The notes under the pieces are model-generated. The model was not told where the DNA came from. It searched no databases and saw only the letters and a program-made list of their open reading frames with translations. A program made the position numbers and the translations under genes. From Sva-07 sp964651825 (GTDB lineage: Bacteria > Actinomycetota > Acidimicrobiia > Acidimicrobiales > Ilumatobacteraceae), in contig CAZYWK010000001.1 in assembly GCA_964651825.1 (NCBI GenBank), positions 62,001-126,000 on the forward strand: a stretch of DNA of 64,000 bases, written 5' to 3'. Shown piece after piece: positions 53,076-61,823 of this stretch (its first letter is position 1; every line of letters begins with the position of its first letter).

Positions 53076-54509
53076 ATGAAATTGCTCCACCCCGACGTCA
53101 GCTACGACCTGACCTACAACGACGTGTTCATGGTGCCCAGCCTGTCCGACGTCGCGTCGCGGATGAACGTCGATCTCACCACTCCGGACGGGATCGGCAC
53201 CACGATCCCGCTCGTCGTGTCGAACATGACCGCCGTCGCCGGGCGCCGCATGGCCGAAACGGTTGCCCGCCGCGGCGGGATCGCCATCCTCCCGCAGGAC
53301 ATCCCGGTCGACGTCGTCGGGCGGGTGATCGACTACGTGAAGAGCCGCCACACGGTGTTCGAGACGCCGATCACCCTGGCACCGGACGCCACCATCGGCG
53401 ATGCGTTGTCGCTGATCCACAAGCGTGCCCACGGGGCAGTGGTGGTCGTCGACGACGGTCGACCGGTCGGGCTGTTCACAGAGTCCGACGCCGAGGGTGT
53501 CGATCGTTTCACCCAGCTCCGCAACGTGATGGCCACCAACCTGCGCCGCCTGTCACCCGACGTCGACCCGGCAGCCGCGTTCGGCGAGCTCGGCGAGAAG
53601 CGGTTGCGGGTCGCCCCGATCCTCGACGACGACGGCCGCCTCATCGGCGTGATCACCCGCAAGGGCGCCCTGCGTTCGACGATCTATCGGCCGGCGGTCG
53701 ACGCCGACGGACGCCTGCTGATCGGCACCGCAGTCGGCATCAACGGCGACCCGGCGCTACGAGCGAAGCACCTCGTCGAGTTCGGCGCCGACGTGCTCGT
53801 GGTCGACACGGCCCACGGTCACCAGACCCGCACGCTCAGCGCCATCGAGTCGGTGCGTGCCTCGGTACCAGCGGTGAAGATCGTCGCCGGCAACGTCGTC
53901 ACCGCCGAAGGCACCCGGCAGCTGATCGACGCCGGCGCCGACATCGTCAAGGTGGGTGTCGGCCCGGGTGCGATGTGCACCACACGGATGATGACCGGCG
54001 TCGGCCGCCCCCAGTTCTCGGCCGTCGTCGAGTGCGCCGACGAGGCGGCCCGTTCGGGCAAGCACATCTGGGCCGATGGCGGCGTCCGCTTCCCCCGCGA
54101 CGTCGCCTTGGCCCTCGCCGGCGGGGCCGCCAACGTGATGTTCGGTTCGTGGCTGGCAGGGACCTACGAATCGGCCGCCGACACGATGCGCGATCCCGAC
54201 GGCCGCCTCTACAAGGAGAGCTTCGGCATGGCGTCGAACCGGGCGGTCAAGGGCCGTACCCGCACCGACCACGAGTTCGAGCGGGCCCGCAAGGAGCTCT
54301 TCGAGGAGGGGATCAGCACCTCACGGATGTACCTCGACCCCGAACGCCCCAGTGTCGAGGACATCATCGACCAGATCGTTGCCGGCCTGCGGTCGTCGTG
54401 CACGTACGCCGGCGCGTCGACCATCCCCGAGTTCCACGACCGGGCCATCGTCGGTGTGCAGAGCACCGCCGGCTACGACGAGGGACGCCCGCTGGGCGTT
54501 TCCTGGTGA
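53076..54509 (+). CDS. guaB1: GuaB1-type IMPDH-family protein (likely GMP reductase)
   Basis: A 477-residue IMP-dehydrogenase-family enzyme. It follows the actinobacterial GuaB1 branch (YDLTYNDVFMVPSLSDVASR, NMTAVAGRRMAETVARRGGI, GVGPGAMCTTRMMTGVGRP). The CBS pair (~95-200) sits inside the TIM barrel. The catalytic Cys loop CTTR is intact. GuaB1 of Mycobacterium smegmatis has been reported as a GMP reductase rather than an IMP dehydrogenase; by similarity this protein probably reduces GMP to IMP. AAGGATCC precedes ATG 53076. It overlaps cmk by GTGA. Confidence 0.87.
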   Translation: MKLLHPDVSYDLTYNDVFMVPSLSDVASRMNVDLTTPDGIGTTIPLVVSNMTAVAGRRMAETVARRGGIAILPQDIPVDVVGRVIDYVKSRHTVFETPITLAPDATIGDALSLIHKRAHGAVVVVDDGRPVGLFTESDAEGVDRFTQLRNVMATNLRRLSPDVDPAAAFGELGEKRLRVAPILDDDGRLIGVITRKGALRSTIYRPAVDADGRLLIGTAVGINGDPALRAKHLVEFGADVLVVDTAHGHQTRTLSAIESVRASVPAVKIVAGNVVTAEGTRQLIDAGADIVKVGVGPGAMCTTRMMTGVGRPQFSAVVECADEAARSGKHIWADGGVRFPRDVALALAGGAANVMFGSWLAGTYESAADTMRDPDGRLYKESFGMASNRAVKGRTRTDHEFERARKELFEEGISTSRMYLDPERPSVEDIIDQIVAGLRSSCTYAGASTIPEFHDRAIVGVQSTAGYDEGRPLGVSW

Positions 54510-55201
54510 GCGGCGCGGTGTCCGCGCCCGGCACCGACGGCTCGACCGTCGCGTCCGCCGACGACCGCCGGCGGCTCGTCATCGCCATCGACGGACCGGC
54601 CGGTGCCGGAAAGAGCACCGTCGGGCGCGCCCTGGCCGGTCGGCTCGGCCTCGAGTATCTCGACACGGGGGCGATGTACCGCGCCGTCACCTTCGCCGCG
54701 CTCCGCCGTGGACTCGACCCCGCCGACGACGACGACGTCGCCAAGGTCTCCGAGGGGCTCGAACTGGTCGTCGCCGATCGCTCGGTCACCGTCGACGGAA
54801 TCGACGCCACCGTGGAGATCCGGGGCCGCGAGGTGACCGCCGCGGTGAGTGCGGTGGCCGCCAACAGCCGGGTCCGCGCCGAGCTCGTACGGCGCCAGCG
54901 TGACTGGGTGGCCGAGCGGGGTGGCGGTGTGGTCGAAGGCCGCGACATCGGTTCGGTCGTGTTCCCCGACGCCGACCTCAAGCTCTACATCACCGCCTCG
55001 CCCCGGGTGCGCGCCGAGCGCCGTGTGGCCGAGATCGGCGGTGACGTCGACGACGTCGAGGCCTCGATCATCGAACGCGACCGCAAGGACTCGACCCGGG
55101 CCGACAGCCCGCTGCACGCCACCTCGGACGCGGTGGTCGTCGACACGAGCGGATTGTCGATCGAGGAGGTCGTCGACCATCTGCTGGAGCTCGTGTCGTG
55201 A
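54506..55201 (+). CDS. cmk: cytidylate kinase
   Basis: Phosphorylates CMP and dCMP. The 231-residue protein has a P-loop IDGPAGAGKSTV (~28-39), the DTGAMYRAVT substrate site, EGRDIGSVVFPDA and a lid with RDRKDSTRADSPL. The N-terminal ~22 residues are a non-conserved tail. GTG 54506 overlaps the guaB1 stop, and its stop overlaps plsC, so guaB1-cmk-plsC is one coupled operon joining nucleotide and lipid synthesis. Confidence 0.94.
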   Translation: MSGAVSAPGTDGSTVASADDRRRLVIAIDGPAGAGKSTVGRALAGRLGLEYLDTGAMYRAVTFAALRRGLDPADDDDVAKVSEGLELVVADRSVTVDGIDATVEIRGREVTAAVSAVAANSRVRAELVRRQRDWVAERGGGVVEGRDIGSVVFPDADLKLYITASPRVRAERRVAEIGGDVDDVEASIIERDRKDSTRADSPLHATSDAVVVDTSGLSIEEVVDHLLELVS

Positions 55202-55875
55202 GTCCCGCCCCGTCCCGCTGGGCCGACAGCTCGCGCCGCAGCCTGCTCGTGTACACCGTGTTCCGTGCGGTGATCTGCGGGTTCACCCGGATCTTCACCC
55301 GGCTCCGCATCGAAGGCAGGGAGCACCTGCCCGCGAGCGGGCCGTACATCCTCGCGCCCGTGCACCGCAGCTACGTCGACACACCGATCGTCGCGTGCGT
55401 CACGCCCCGCCGCATCCGGTTCATGGGCAAGGCGGAAGTGTGGGACACCGGGTGGGCAGGTTGGCTCGCCTCGACGCTCGGTGCGTTCCCCGTTGCCAGG
55501 GGCACGGCGGATCGGGAGGCGCTGAAGCGGTGCATCACGGCGCTCGAAGGCGGCGAGCCGCTCGTGCTGTTCCCCGAGGGTGAGCGCAAGGACGGGCCTG
55601 TCGTCCAGCCGCTGTTCGACGGTGCCGCCTACGTGGCCGCCCGTGCCGGTGTGCCGATCGTGCCGATCGGGATCGGTGGTTCGGCCCGGGTCATGCCTCG
55701 CCACGCCAAGATGATCCACCCCGCCAAGGTGCGTGTCGTCATCGGTGCCCCCATCGTGGTCGAGCGCAACGAGTCGGGCCGGGCCTCCCGCGCCGCCATC
55801 GCCGCGGTCACCGCCGAGCTCTCCACCGAGCTCCAACGCCTCTTCACCCAGGCCGAATCCCAAGCCACCGCCTGA
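55198..55875 (+). CDS. plsC: 1-acyl-sn-glycerol-3-phosphate acyltransferase
   Basis: Acylates lysophosphatidic acid in phospholipid synthesis. The 225-residue protein has acyltransferase motif I HRSYVD (His and Asp), motif II-like GTADREALKR, motif III FPEGERKDG and motif IV VPIVPIGIGG. A hydrophobic N-terminal stretch associates it with the membrane. GTG 55198 overlaps cmk. The gene is followed by the hairpin/repeat block at 55916-56155. Confidence 0.9.
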   Translation: MSPAPSRWADSSRRSLLVYTVFRAVICGFTRIFTRLRIEGREHLPASGPYILAPVHRSYVDTPIVACVTPRRIRFMGKAEVWDTGWAGWLASTLGAFPVARGTADREALKRCITALEGGEPLVLFPEGERKDGPVVQPLFDGAAYVAARAGVPIVPIGIGGSARVMPRHAKMIHPAKVRVVIGAPIVVERNESGRASRAAIAAVTAELSTELQRLFTQAESQATA

Positions 55876-55915
55876 GCCGCCCGCCCGCGTCCCTCCGTCC
55901 AGCCTGCCGCCCGAG

Positions 55916-56032
55916 CGGTTTGTGGCAGCCGATCGGCCGACCCGTGCGCAAGTTGGCTGCCGCAAATTCCGGTCCCTCGGTTTGTGGCAGCCGATCGGCC
56001 GACCCGTGGGCGATTCGGCTGCCACAAACCGG
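55916..56032. repeat. family B hairpin repeat, two tandem copies
   Basis: Two copies (55916-55972 and 55978-56032) share GTTTGTGGCAGCC then GATCGGCCGACCCGTG. Copy 2 has perfect 16-bp arms CGGTTTGTGGCAGCCG and CGGCTGCCACAAACCG with a 22-nt loop; copy 1 is imperfect. They lie in the gap between convergent plsC and the M18 peptidase. Both strands would transcribe a strong hairpin. Confidence 0.7.
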
Positions 56033-56061
56033 AATGCCGTGGGGTGCGTCGGGTCGGGCCC

Positions 56062-56155
56062 GGTGGGCGATCTGGGTGGGCGATCTGGGTGGGCGATCTG
56101 GGTGGGCGATCTGGTTGGACGATCCGACGGGCGATCCGGTGGGGGATCTGGTTGG
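56062..56155. repeat. 13-bp tandem repeat, four exact copies plus decayed copies
   Basis: GGTGGGCGATCTG is repeated four times (56062-56113) and continues as altered copies to about 56155, close to the end of the M18 peptidase gene. With 55916-56032 it fills most of the 308-bp gap 55876-56183. I see no gene in that gap. Confidence 0.75.
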
Positions 56156-56183
56156 ACGGCGCTGGACGGGCGGCGCGTCGGCG

Positions 56184-57449
56184 TTACGAGAGGAAGTGGG
56201 TGAGGGCGTCGGCGAGGTGGACGGGGTCGTCGGCGCCGCAGAGCTCGCGGGCCGAGTGCATCGACAGCTGGGGAACACCGACGTCGACCGTCGCGATGCC
56301 GAGGCGGGTCGACGTGATCGGTCCGATCGTCGAGCCGCACGGCATGTTGTTGCGCGAGACGAACACCTGCCATGGCACACCGGCACGCTCACACGACAGC
56401 TGGAACAAGGACGCGGTCGACGACGACGTGGCGTAGCGCTGGTTCGAGTTGAGCTTGATCGCCGGCCCGGCGTTCACGAGCGGTCGATGGCCTGGCTCGT
56501 GACGTTCCGGGTAGTTCGGATGCACGGCGTGGGCGTTGTCGGCCGACACGCACGCCGACTGTGACAGGGCCCGGGCCCGATCCGCTGCACCGCCGCCGTG
56601 CGCGGCGACGATGCGCTCGATGACCTGCTCGAGGAACGGCCCGGCCGCGCCGGTGCGGCTCGAAGAACCGACCTCCTCGTGGTCGTTCAGCACGATCACC
56701 GCGACGTGGTCGTCCGGCGTCGAGGCCGCCAGCGCACTCACCGCCGCCCAGCACGACACCTGGTTGTCGAGACGTCCGGAGGCGAGCAGCGACTGGTCGG
56801 CGCCGAGCAGCGAGGCGCCCTGCACGTCGTACAGCGACAGTTCCCACCACGACGCCGGCCCGTCGAGCCCGGCCCGCTCGCCGATCCAGGTCGCGAACTC
56901 GCCGATCTCCGGTGTACCGACGCCCCACACCGGGCTGAGGTGCTGCTGCGTGTCGAGCGCCAACCCGGCGTTCGCCTCGCGGTCGAGGTGCACGGCCAGT
57001 TGCGGCACGCGGGCCACCGGCTCGGCGACGTGCACGAGCGACGACGTCCCGTCGGCGGCGATCACCCGGCCGGCGACGCCGAGGTCGCGGTCGAGCCACG
57101 AGTTGTTGAGGATGCCGCCGTACACCTCGACCGCGAGCTGCTTCCAGCCCAACAACCCGGTGTCGGGCCGGGGCTTCACGCGCAGGCAGGGCGAGTCGGT
57201 GTGCGCGCCGACGACCCGGAACGGCGTGGCGGCGTCGGGCTCCGGCGGCAGCCGCCAGGCGATGATCGCGCCGTCGCGGACCACGTAGCCGGCAGCAGGG
57301 ACCTCGTCCCAGTCGTCGGCCTCCTCGAGCATGACGAAGCCGGGGAGCCGCTCGATCGTCGACTCGACGGCGTGCCACGGCGACGGTGACGCGTCGAGGA
57401 AGCCGATCAGGTCGTCCAACGCGACGAACGCGAGCGGCGAACCGCTCAC
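56184..57449 (-). CDS. M18-family aminopeptidase
   Basis: A zinc aminopeptidase, 421 residues. Metal-binding GAHTDSP (His and Asp), the catalytic/metal region LDNQVSC, NDHEEVGSSS (Glu pair) and the late ADNAHAVHPNYPE and GPITSTRLGI match the M18 (aspartyl aminopeptidase-like) family. GTG 57449 overlaps the upstream phosphatase stop (GTGA), so the two are one operon. It probably recycles peptides from protein turnover. Confidence 0.9.
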   Translation of the reverse strand: MSGSPLAFVALDDLIGFLDASPSPWHAVESTIERLPGFVMLEEADDWDEVPAAGYVVRDGAIIAWRLPPEPDAATPFRVVGAHTDSPCLRVKPRPDTGLLGWKQLAVEVYGGILNNSWLDRDLGVAGRVIAADGTSSLVHVAEPVARVPQLAVHLDREANAGLALDTQQHLSPVWGVGTPEIGEFATWIGERAGLDGPASWWELSLYDVQGASLLGADQSLLASGRLDNQVSCWAAVSALAASTPDDHVAVIVLNDHEEVGSSSRTGAAGPFLEQVIERIVAAHGGGAADRARALSQSACVSADNAHAVHPNYPERHEPGHRPLVNAGPAIKLNSNQRYATSSSTASLFQLSCERAGVPWQVFVSRNNMPCGSTIGPITSTRLGIATVDVGVPQLSMHSARELCGADDPVHLADALTHFLS

Positions 57450-58075
57450 TGCCGCGCCCCCTGGAACAGCCCCATCGGCAGGCCGGTGCCGCGCAGATGG
57501 CTCGTCTCGTTGACGGTCACGACCGAGCGTTCACCGCTCGACGCCGCGGCGATCCGGTTGATCGAGGTGTAGTTCGGATAGAAGAAGCCGCGAGTCTCGC
57601 CGCTCAACCCGAGGATGTGGGCGAGGTACACGTTGATCACCCCGCCGTGGCAGGTGGCGGCGACCCGCTGGCCCGGATGCCGAGCGATGATCGACTCGAT
57701 CGCCCCGATGGTGCGGGAACGGAACTCCGTCTCGTCGACGTCGGAGTCCCACAGGCCGTTCAGCAATGCCTGCCAGCGTTCGTCATTGGCCGCCTTCATC
57801 TCCTCGACCGGAATGTACTCGGGGCTGTTCTGGTCGAACTCGGCGATGCCGGCCTCGATGCGGACGTCGAGCTGTTGGTCAGCGGCGAGGGGCTGGGCGG
57901 TCTCCCGGGCCCGGGCCATCGGGCTCGAGTAGAGGGCATCGATGCGCTCCGATGAGAGATACTGAGCCAGATGCACGGCCTGCTGTCGCCCCGATTCGGA
58001 GAGCTCGGGATCGGCGGCCCCCTCGACCACCTCGCGTCGTACCGGCAGGCCGTGTCGGATCAGCAACAGTTCCAC
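57446..58075 (-). CDS. histidine phosphatase family protein
   Basis: A 209-residue phosphoglycerate-mutase-like phosphatase: phospho-His in LLIRHGLPVRRE, LYSSPMARARETA and a late VAATCHGGVINV. GTG 58075 is the start. It is paralogous to the phosphatase at 34849 but in a different neighbourhood. It precedes the aminopeptidase with a GTGA overlap and is divergent from pyk by 20 bp. Confidence 0.85.
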   Translation of the reverse strand: MELLLIRHGLPVRREVVEGAADPELSESGRQQAVHLAQYLSSERIDALYSSPMARARETAQPLAADQQLDVRIEAGIAEFDQNSPEYIPVEEMKAANDERWQALLNGLWDSDVDETEFRSRTIGAIESIIARHPGQRVAATCHGGVINVYLAHILGLSGETRGFFYPNYTSINRIAAASSGERSVVTVNETSHLRGTGLPMGLFQGARQ

Positions 58076-58095
58076 TGGGAGATAGACAAGCAGAT

Positions 58096-59601
58096 ATGAC
58101 CAGGCGGACGAAGATCGTGGCCACGCTCGGCCCGGCCAGTGACCATCCCGGCGTGCTGCGGGGCCTGATCGATGCGGGCGTCGATGTGGTCCGGCTGAAC
58201 CTGAGCCACGGTGAGCTCGACGAGCACGTCGCCCGGCTCGCCCAGGTGCGAGCGGTAGCTGCGGAGGCCGGACGCGCCATCGCCGTGCTGGCCGACCTGC
58301 CCGGCCCGAAGATCCGCACCGGCCACTTCCCCGAGGGCGGGGTCGACCTGGTCGGCGGCAGCCTGCTCGCCTTGCGGCCCGGGGAGGGGCGCAGCGACGC
58401 CGGCTTGATCACCGTGCCGTACGAGACGCTGCTCGAGGATCTCGACGTGGGCAGCCGGGTGCAGCTCGGTGACGGCGCCATCTCGATGACCGTCGTCGCC
58501 ATCGGCCCCCACGAGGCCCAGGCCCGCGTCGATACCGGTGGTCACGCCAACGGACAGCCCGGAGTGCACCTGTCGTCGGAGACACTTCGCCTGACGACGC
58601 CGACCGCGGACGACCTGGTCCTGGCCGACGCGATGGCACAGGCCGGGGTCGAGTACATCGCGGTGTCGTTCGTCCGCGCCGCCCGTGACGTCGAGCAGGT
58701 CCGTGACGTGGTCGCCGGTCGGGCGCAGCTGGTCGCCAAGATCGAGACCCACACGGCGATCGACAACCTCGACGAGGTCGTCGCCGCGTCCGACGCGGTG
58801 ATGGTCGCCCGTGGTGACCTCGGCATCGATTGCCCGATCGAAGACGTCCCGCACCTGCAGAAGCGGATCGTCCGGCACTGCGTCGAGGTGGGGGTGCCGG
58901 TGATCACAGCGACGCAGATGCTCGAATCGATGATCAGCGCGCCCTCACCGACACGGGCCGAGGTCAGCGACGTCGCCAACGCCGTGTTCGACGGCACCGA
59001 CGCCGTCATGCTCTCGGGTGAGACCGCGATCGGCCGTGATCCGGTCGGCGTCGTCACGACCATGGGCCGCATCGCCGAGCGGGCGGAGAGCGAAGCCAGC
59101 TACCGGCAGTGGGCGTCGCTCCTCGGCCGGCAGCAACGCCGCGACGATGGTGCGTCGACGTCGAGGATCGACCGGATCACCGGCGCGCTCACCCACGCCG
59201 CGTGGCAGGCATCGTCGGATGCCAACGCCACGGCCATCTTGTGCTGCACCCGTTCGGGGCGCACCGCACGCGCGATGGCGCGCTTTCGGCCCGAGGCGCG
59301 CATGATCGGTCTCGCCCCCGATCCGGCGATGGTGCGTTCGATGGCGCTCGTCTGGGGCGTCGACCCGGTCGAGGTGGGCACGTACGCGTCGACCGACGAG
59401 ATGGTCTGGTTCGCCGTGGAGACGGCGCTCAGAGAGGGCCTGGTGGCACACGGCGACACCGTTCTCGTGCTCGCCGGCGCGCCGCAATCGGCCCGTCGCC
59501 CCGTCGCGTCGAGGGCCCACGGTGACGAGCGGATCGACGACGCGGTCGACCCGTCGGCCGGAGCGGCGACCGACGTCTTGCGGATCGTGCACGTCGACTG
59601 A
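58096..59601 (+). CDS. pyk: pyruvate kinase
   Basis: Last step of glycolysis, PEP and ADP to pyruvate and ATP. The 501-residue protein has the N-terminal TKIVATLGPASDHPGV, LNLSHGELDEH, a B-domain region, VAKIETHTAIDN (catalytic Lys), MVARGDLGI and TATQMLESMI. The C-terminal allosteric domain is present and a short tail after it is not conserved. ATG 58096 has TAGACA 7 nt upstream, an imperfect leaderless hexamer. The stop codon is the first three bases of a minisatellite (59599-59637). Confidence 0.95.
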   Translation: MTRRTKIVATLGPASDHPGVLRGLIDAGVDVVRLNLSHGELDEHVARLAQVRAVAAEAGRAIAVLADLPGPKIRTGHFPEGGVDLVGGSLLALRPGEGRSDAGLITVPYETLLEDLDVGSRVQLGDGAISMTVVAIGPHEAQARVDTGGHANGQPGVHLSSETLRLTTPTADDLVLADAMAQAGVEYIAVSFVRAARDVEQVRDVVAGRAQLVAKIETHTAIDNLDEVVAASDAVMVARGDLGIDCPIEDVPHLQKRIVRHCVEVGVPVITATQMLESMISAPSPTRAEVSDVANAVFDGTDAVMLSGETAIGRDPVGVVTTMGRIAERAESEASYRQWASLLGRQQRRDDGASTSRIDRITGALTHAAWQASSDANATAILCCTRSGRTARAMARFRPEARMIGLAPDPAMVRSMALVWGVDPVEVGTYASTDEMVWFAVETALREGLVAHGDTVLVLAGAPQSARRPVASRAHGDERIDDAVDPSAGAATDVLRIVHVD

Positions 59602-59776
59602 TGGTGTGGGCGTGATGGTGTGGGCGTGATGGTGTGGNNNNNNNNNNNNNNNNNNNNNNNNNNNNNNNNNNNNNNNNNNNNNNNNNNNNNNNNNNNNNNN
59701 NNNNNNNNNNNNNNNNNNNNNNNNNNNNNNNNNNNNNTGATGGTGTGGGCGTGATGGTGTGGGCGTGATGGTGTGG
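59599..59776. repeat. 14-bp minisatellite with a scaffold gap inside it
   Basis: TGATGGTGTGGGCG is repeated at 59599-59637 and 59738-59776 around 100 N (59638-59737). The true copy number is unknown because the gap length is a placeholder. The first unit contains the pyk stop and the last unit the start codon of the next gene. Each unit holds TGATG, a stop-start overlap, and the 14-bp period rotates the reading frame. Confidence 0.8.
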
Positions 59777-60568
59777 TTCGAGGCCAGTGGGCCGGTCGAT
59801 GCCGACGCGATCGTCCTCGTGCACGGTTCGCTCGACCGTTCGGCGGGTCTGCTCCGCTTGAGCCGGCGCCTGTCGGATCGCTTTCGGGTGATCCGCTACG
59901 ACCGCCGGGGATACGGCCGATCGGCGGCGCTCCCCGGGCCCTTCACCGTTGCCGCACACGTGGAGGACCTCGACCAGCTCCTGGAGACGGCGACAGAAGG
60001 GCGCGGTGCGCGCCTCGCGTTCGGTCACAGCTTCGGTGGCAACATCGTGCTCGCGCTCGCGCAGCGGCGCCCTGAGCTGATCGAGCGGGCGGCGATCTAC
60101 GAGACGCCGTTGTCGTGGATGCCGTGGTGGCCGGACAACACCGCCGGCGGCGCCGCGCTCGGAAGTGCCGACGGTGCGGACGCGGCCGAAGCGTTCATGC
60201 GACGACTCGTCGGCGACGCGAAGTGGGAACGGCTGCCACGTGCGACGCGGGCGGCGCGCCGCGCCGAGGGTGTGGCGATGGTCGAGGAGCTGGCCGATCT
60301 GCGCCGCGAGGCGCCGTGGCGCGGCGATCACCTCGCGCTGCCCGTCCTCGTCATGAGCGGCGAGCGCGCCCACCCACAGCACGAAGAGGGAGCCGCGGCG
60401 ATGCCTGGCCTCGTCCCGGGATGCCGGCTGGTGACGATCGCCGGAGCGGGCCACGTCGGGCCGAACACCCACGCTGATGCCGTCGCCGCGGCGTTGGTGG
60501 ACTTCCTCGGTGCGAGCGATCGGGGCGGCGCCGACCCGCTCAGCGCATCGCAGGGACACGCCGGCTGA
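59768..60568 (+). CDS. alpha/beta hydrolase
   Basis: A 266-residue alpha/beta hydrolase: AIVLVHGSLDRSAG, DRRGYGRSA, the nucleophile elbow FGHSFGGN and the late His in GAGHVGPNTHA. ATG 59768 is within the last minisatellite unit; the frame can also begin at GTG 59759 or 59765. Its start depends on the repeat copy number and the gap. The 3' end overlaps the convergent MFS gene by 29 bp. Substrate unknown. Confidence 0.75.
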   Translation: MVWFEASGPVDADAIVLVHGSLDRSAGLLRLSRRLSDRFRVIRYDRRGYGRSAALPGPFTVAAHVEDLDQLLETATEGRGARLAFGHSFGGNIVLALAQRRPELIERAAIYETPLSWMPWWPDNTAGGAALGSADGADAAEAFMRRLVGDAKWERLPRATRAARRAEGVAMVEELADLRREAPWRGDHLALPVLVMSGERAHPQHEEGAAAMPGLVPGCRLVTIAGAGHVGPNTHADAVAAALVDFLGASDRGGADPLSASQGHAG

Positions 60569-61823
60569 ACAGGTAGCACGTCGCCGAACCGATCGCCGCG
60601 ACGGCCGACAGGGTGAGGCTGCCGCCGATGCCGAACGCGCCGTACAGCACGCCGGTGAGGATCGTGCCGCCGGCGCGGGCCAGGGTGCCGATGGCGTTGG
60701 CGACGGCGAGCGTCGCTCCACGCGAGTCCGGCATCGCCTCACTGGTCAGCGACAGGCCGGTCACGAAGCCGCACTCGAACCCGAGCAGGAAGAGGAACAG
60801 GCCGACCACGCCGACTGCCACCTGGTCGCCGGCGGCGGCCGCGACGGCGAGCCCGACGAGCAGCATGGCGACGCCGGCGAAGGTCGTGCGGAGCTTGCCG
60901 ACGCGGTCGGCGAACGTGGCGATCCCGCCGCTGGCGATGAGCTCGGCCCCGCCGAAGCCCATGGCGACGATGCCGATGCCGCTGGTCGACACGTCGAACG
61001 AATCGCTCAACCAACTGCCCGACACCACGAAGATCGACATGCCCGCCAGCGCCAGCGACGCCGAACCGCACACGACCAACCAGGCGCGAGCCGTGAGCCG
61101 GGGTCGTCGCAGATCGCTGAGTGCGCCGTCGGGATGGACGGCATCGGTGTCGACGGGCGATGCCGGCAGGTGCCCGGCCACGAGATCACCGTGCTCGGGG
61201 CGACCGCCCGTGGTCGACGGGAGCGAAGCGGGAAGCGCCAGCGCGACGGCAACCGCCGCCAGCGCCGACCCAGCGGCAAGCACGACGAACGGCCCGCGCC
61301 AGCCGAACACGTTGATCAGCACGGCGACCACCGGCGCGCCGATCAGCATCGCCAGCGCCCAGGAGATCTCGAAGATCCCGATCGCTCGCGCCCGCCACTG
61401 GTACACGACGCGATGGCTGATCCACGCGTGCCCGGCGACGGTGTAGTTCGACACGCCGAGGATCAGGAACACGAAGGCGACGGCAAACGACACGATCGAT
61501 CCGCCGAGGGCGATCACCGACGACAGCGAGACGAGCCCGAGCGAGGTGACCATCACCGTGCGCTCGTGGCCGCGGTCGAGGCGGTCGCCGACGGCGAGCG
61601 TCGACAGCCCCGCCAACTCGCCGACGCCCAGCACCGTCGTCAGTTGCGTGGTGGACGCCCCGAAGGCCCGTTCGAGCGTCGGGAGGAACGGTGGGATCCA
61701 GCGCAGAGCCGTGTTGGCGATCGCCTTGGCGCCGGTGATGGTGACGAGGGTCGACGACTCCACGCCCCCGATGCCCACGGCGGCGGGGGACGGGTCGGGC
61801 GTCGAGCGATCGCGCTCGATCAC
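60540..61823 (-). CDS. MFS transporter
   Basis: A 427-residue major facilitator with about 12 hydrophobic helices in two halves and a central charged loop (~220-250, GGRPEHGDLVAGHLPASPVD). Family features: RWIPPFLPTLERAFG near helix 1, a charged VGDRLDRGHER loop after helix 2, WRGPFVVLAAGSALAAVAV, then a second half with FADRVGKLRTTF. GTG 61823 overlaps the upstream small membrane protein stop. Substrate and direction are unknown. Confidence 0.8.
   Translation of the reverse strand: MIERDRSTPDPSPAAVGIGGVESSTLVTITGAKAIANTALRWIPPFLPTLERAFGASTTQLTTVLGVGELAGLSTLAVGDRLDRGHERTVMVTSLGLVSLSSVIALGGSIVSFAVAFVFLILGVSNYTVAGHAWISHRVVYQWRARAIGIFEISWALAMLIGAPVVAVLINVFGWRGPFVVLAAGSALAAVAVALALPASLPSTTGGRPEHGDLVAGHLPASPVDTDAVHPDGALSDLRRPRLTARAWLVVCGSASLALAGMSIFVVSGSWLSDSFDVSTSGIGIVAMGFGGAELIASGGIATFADRVGKLRTTFAGVAMLLVGLAVAAAAGDQVAVGVVGLFLFLLGFECGFVTGLSLTSEAMPDSRGATLAVANAIGTLARAGGTILTGVLYGAFGIGGSLTLSAVAAIGSATCYLFSRRVPAMR

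Noticed and set aside
56062..56155. CRISPR array
   Set aside because: Units are 13-bp head-to-tail repeats without spacers, and no cas genes are present.
59638..59737. Possible real low-complexity sequence in the N run
   Set aside because: Exactly 100 N is a conventional gap placeholder; nothing can be read there.
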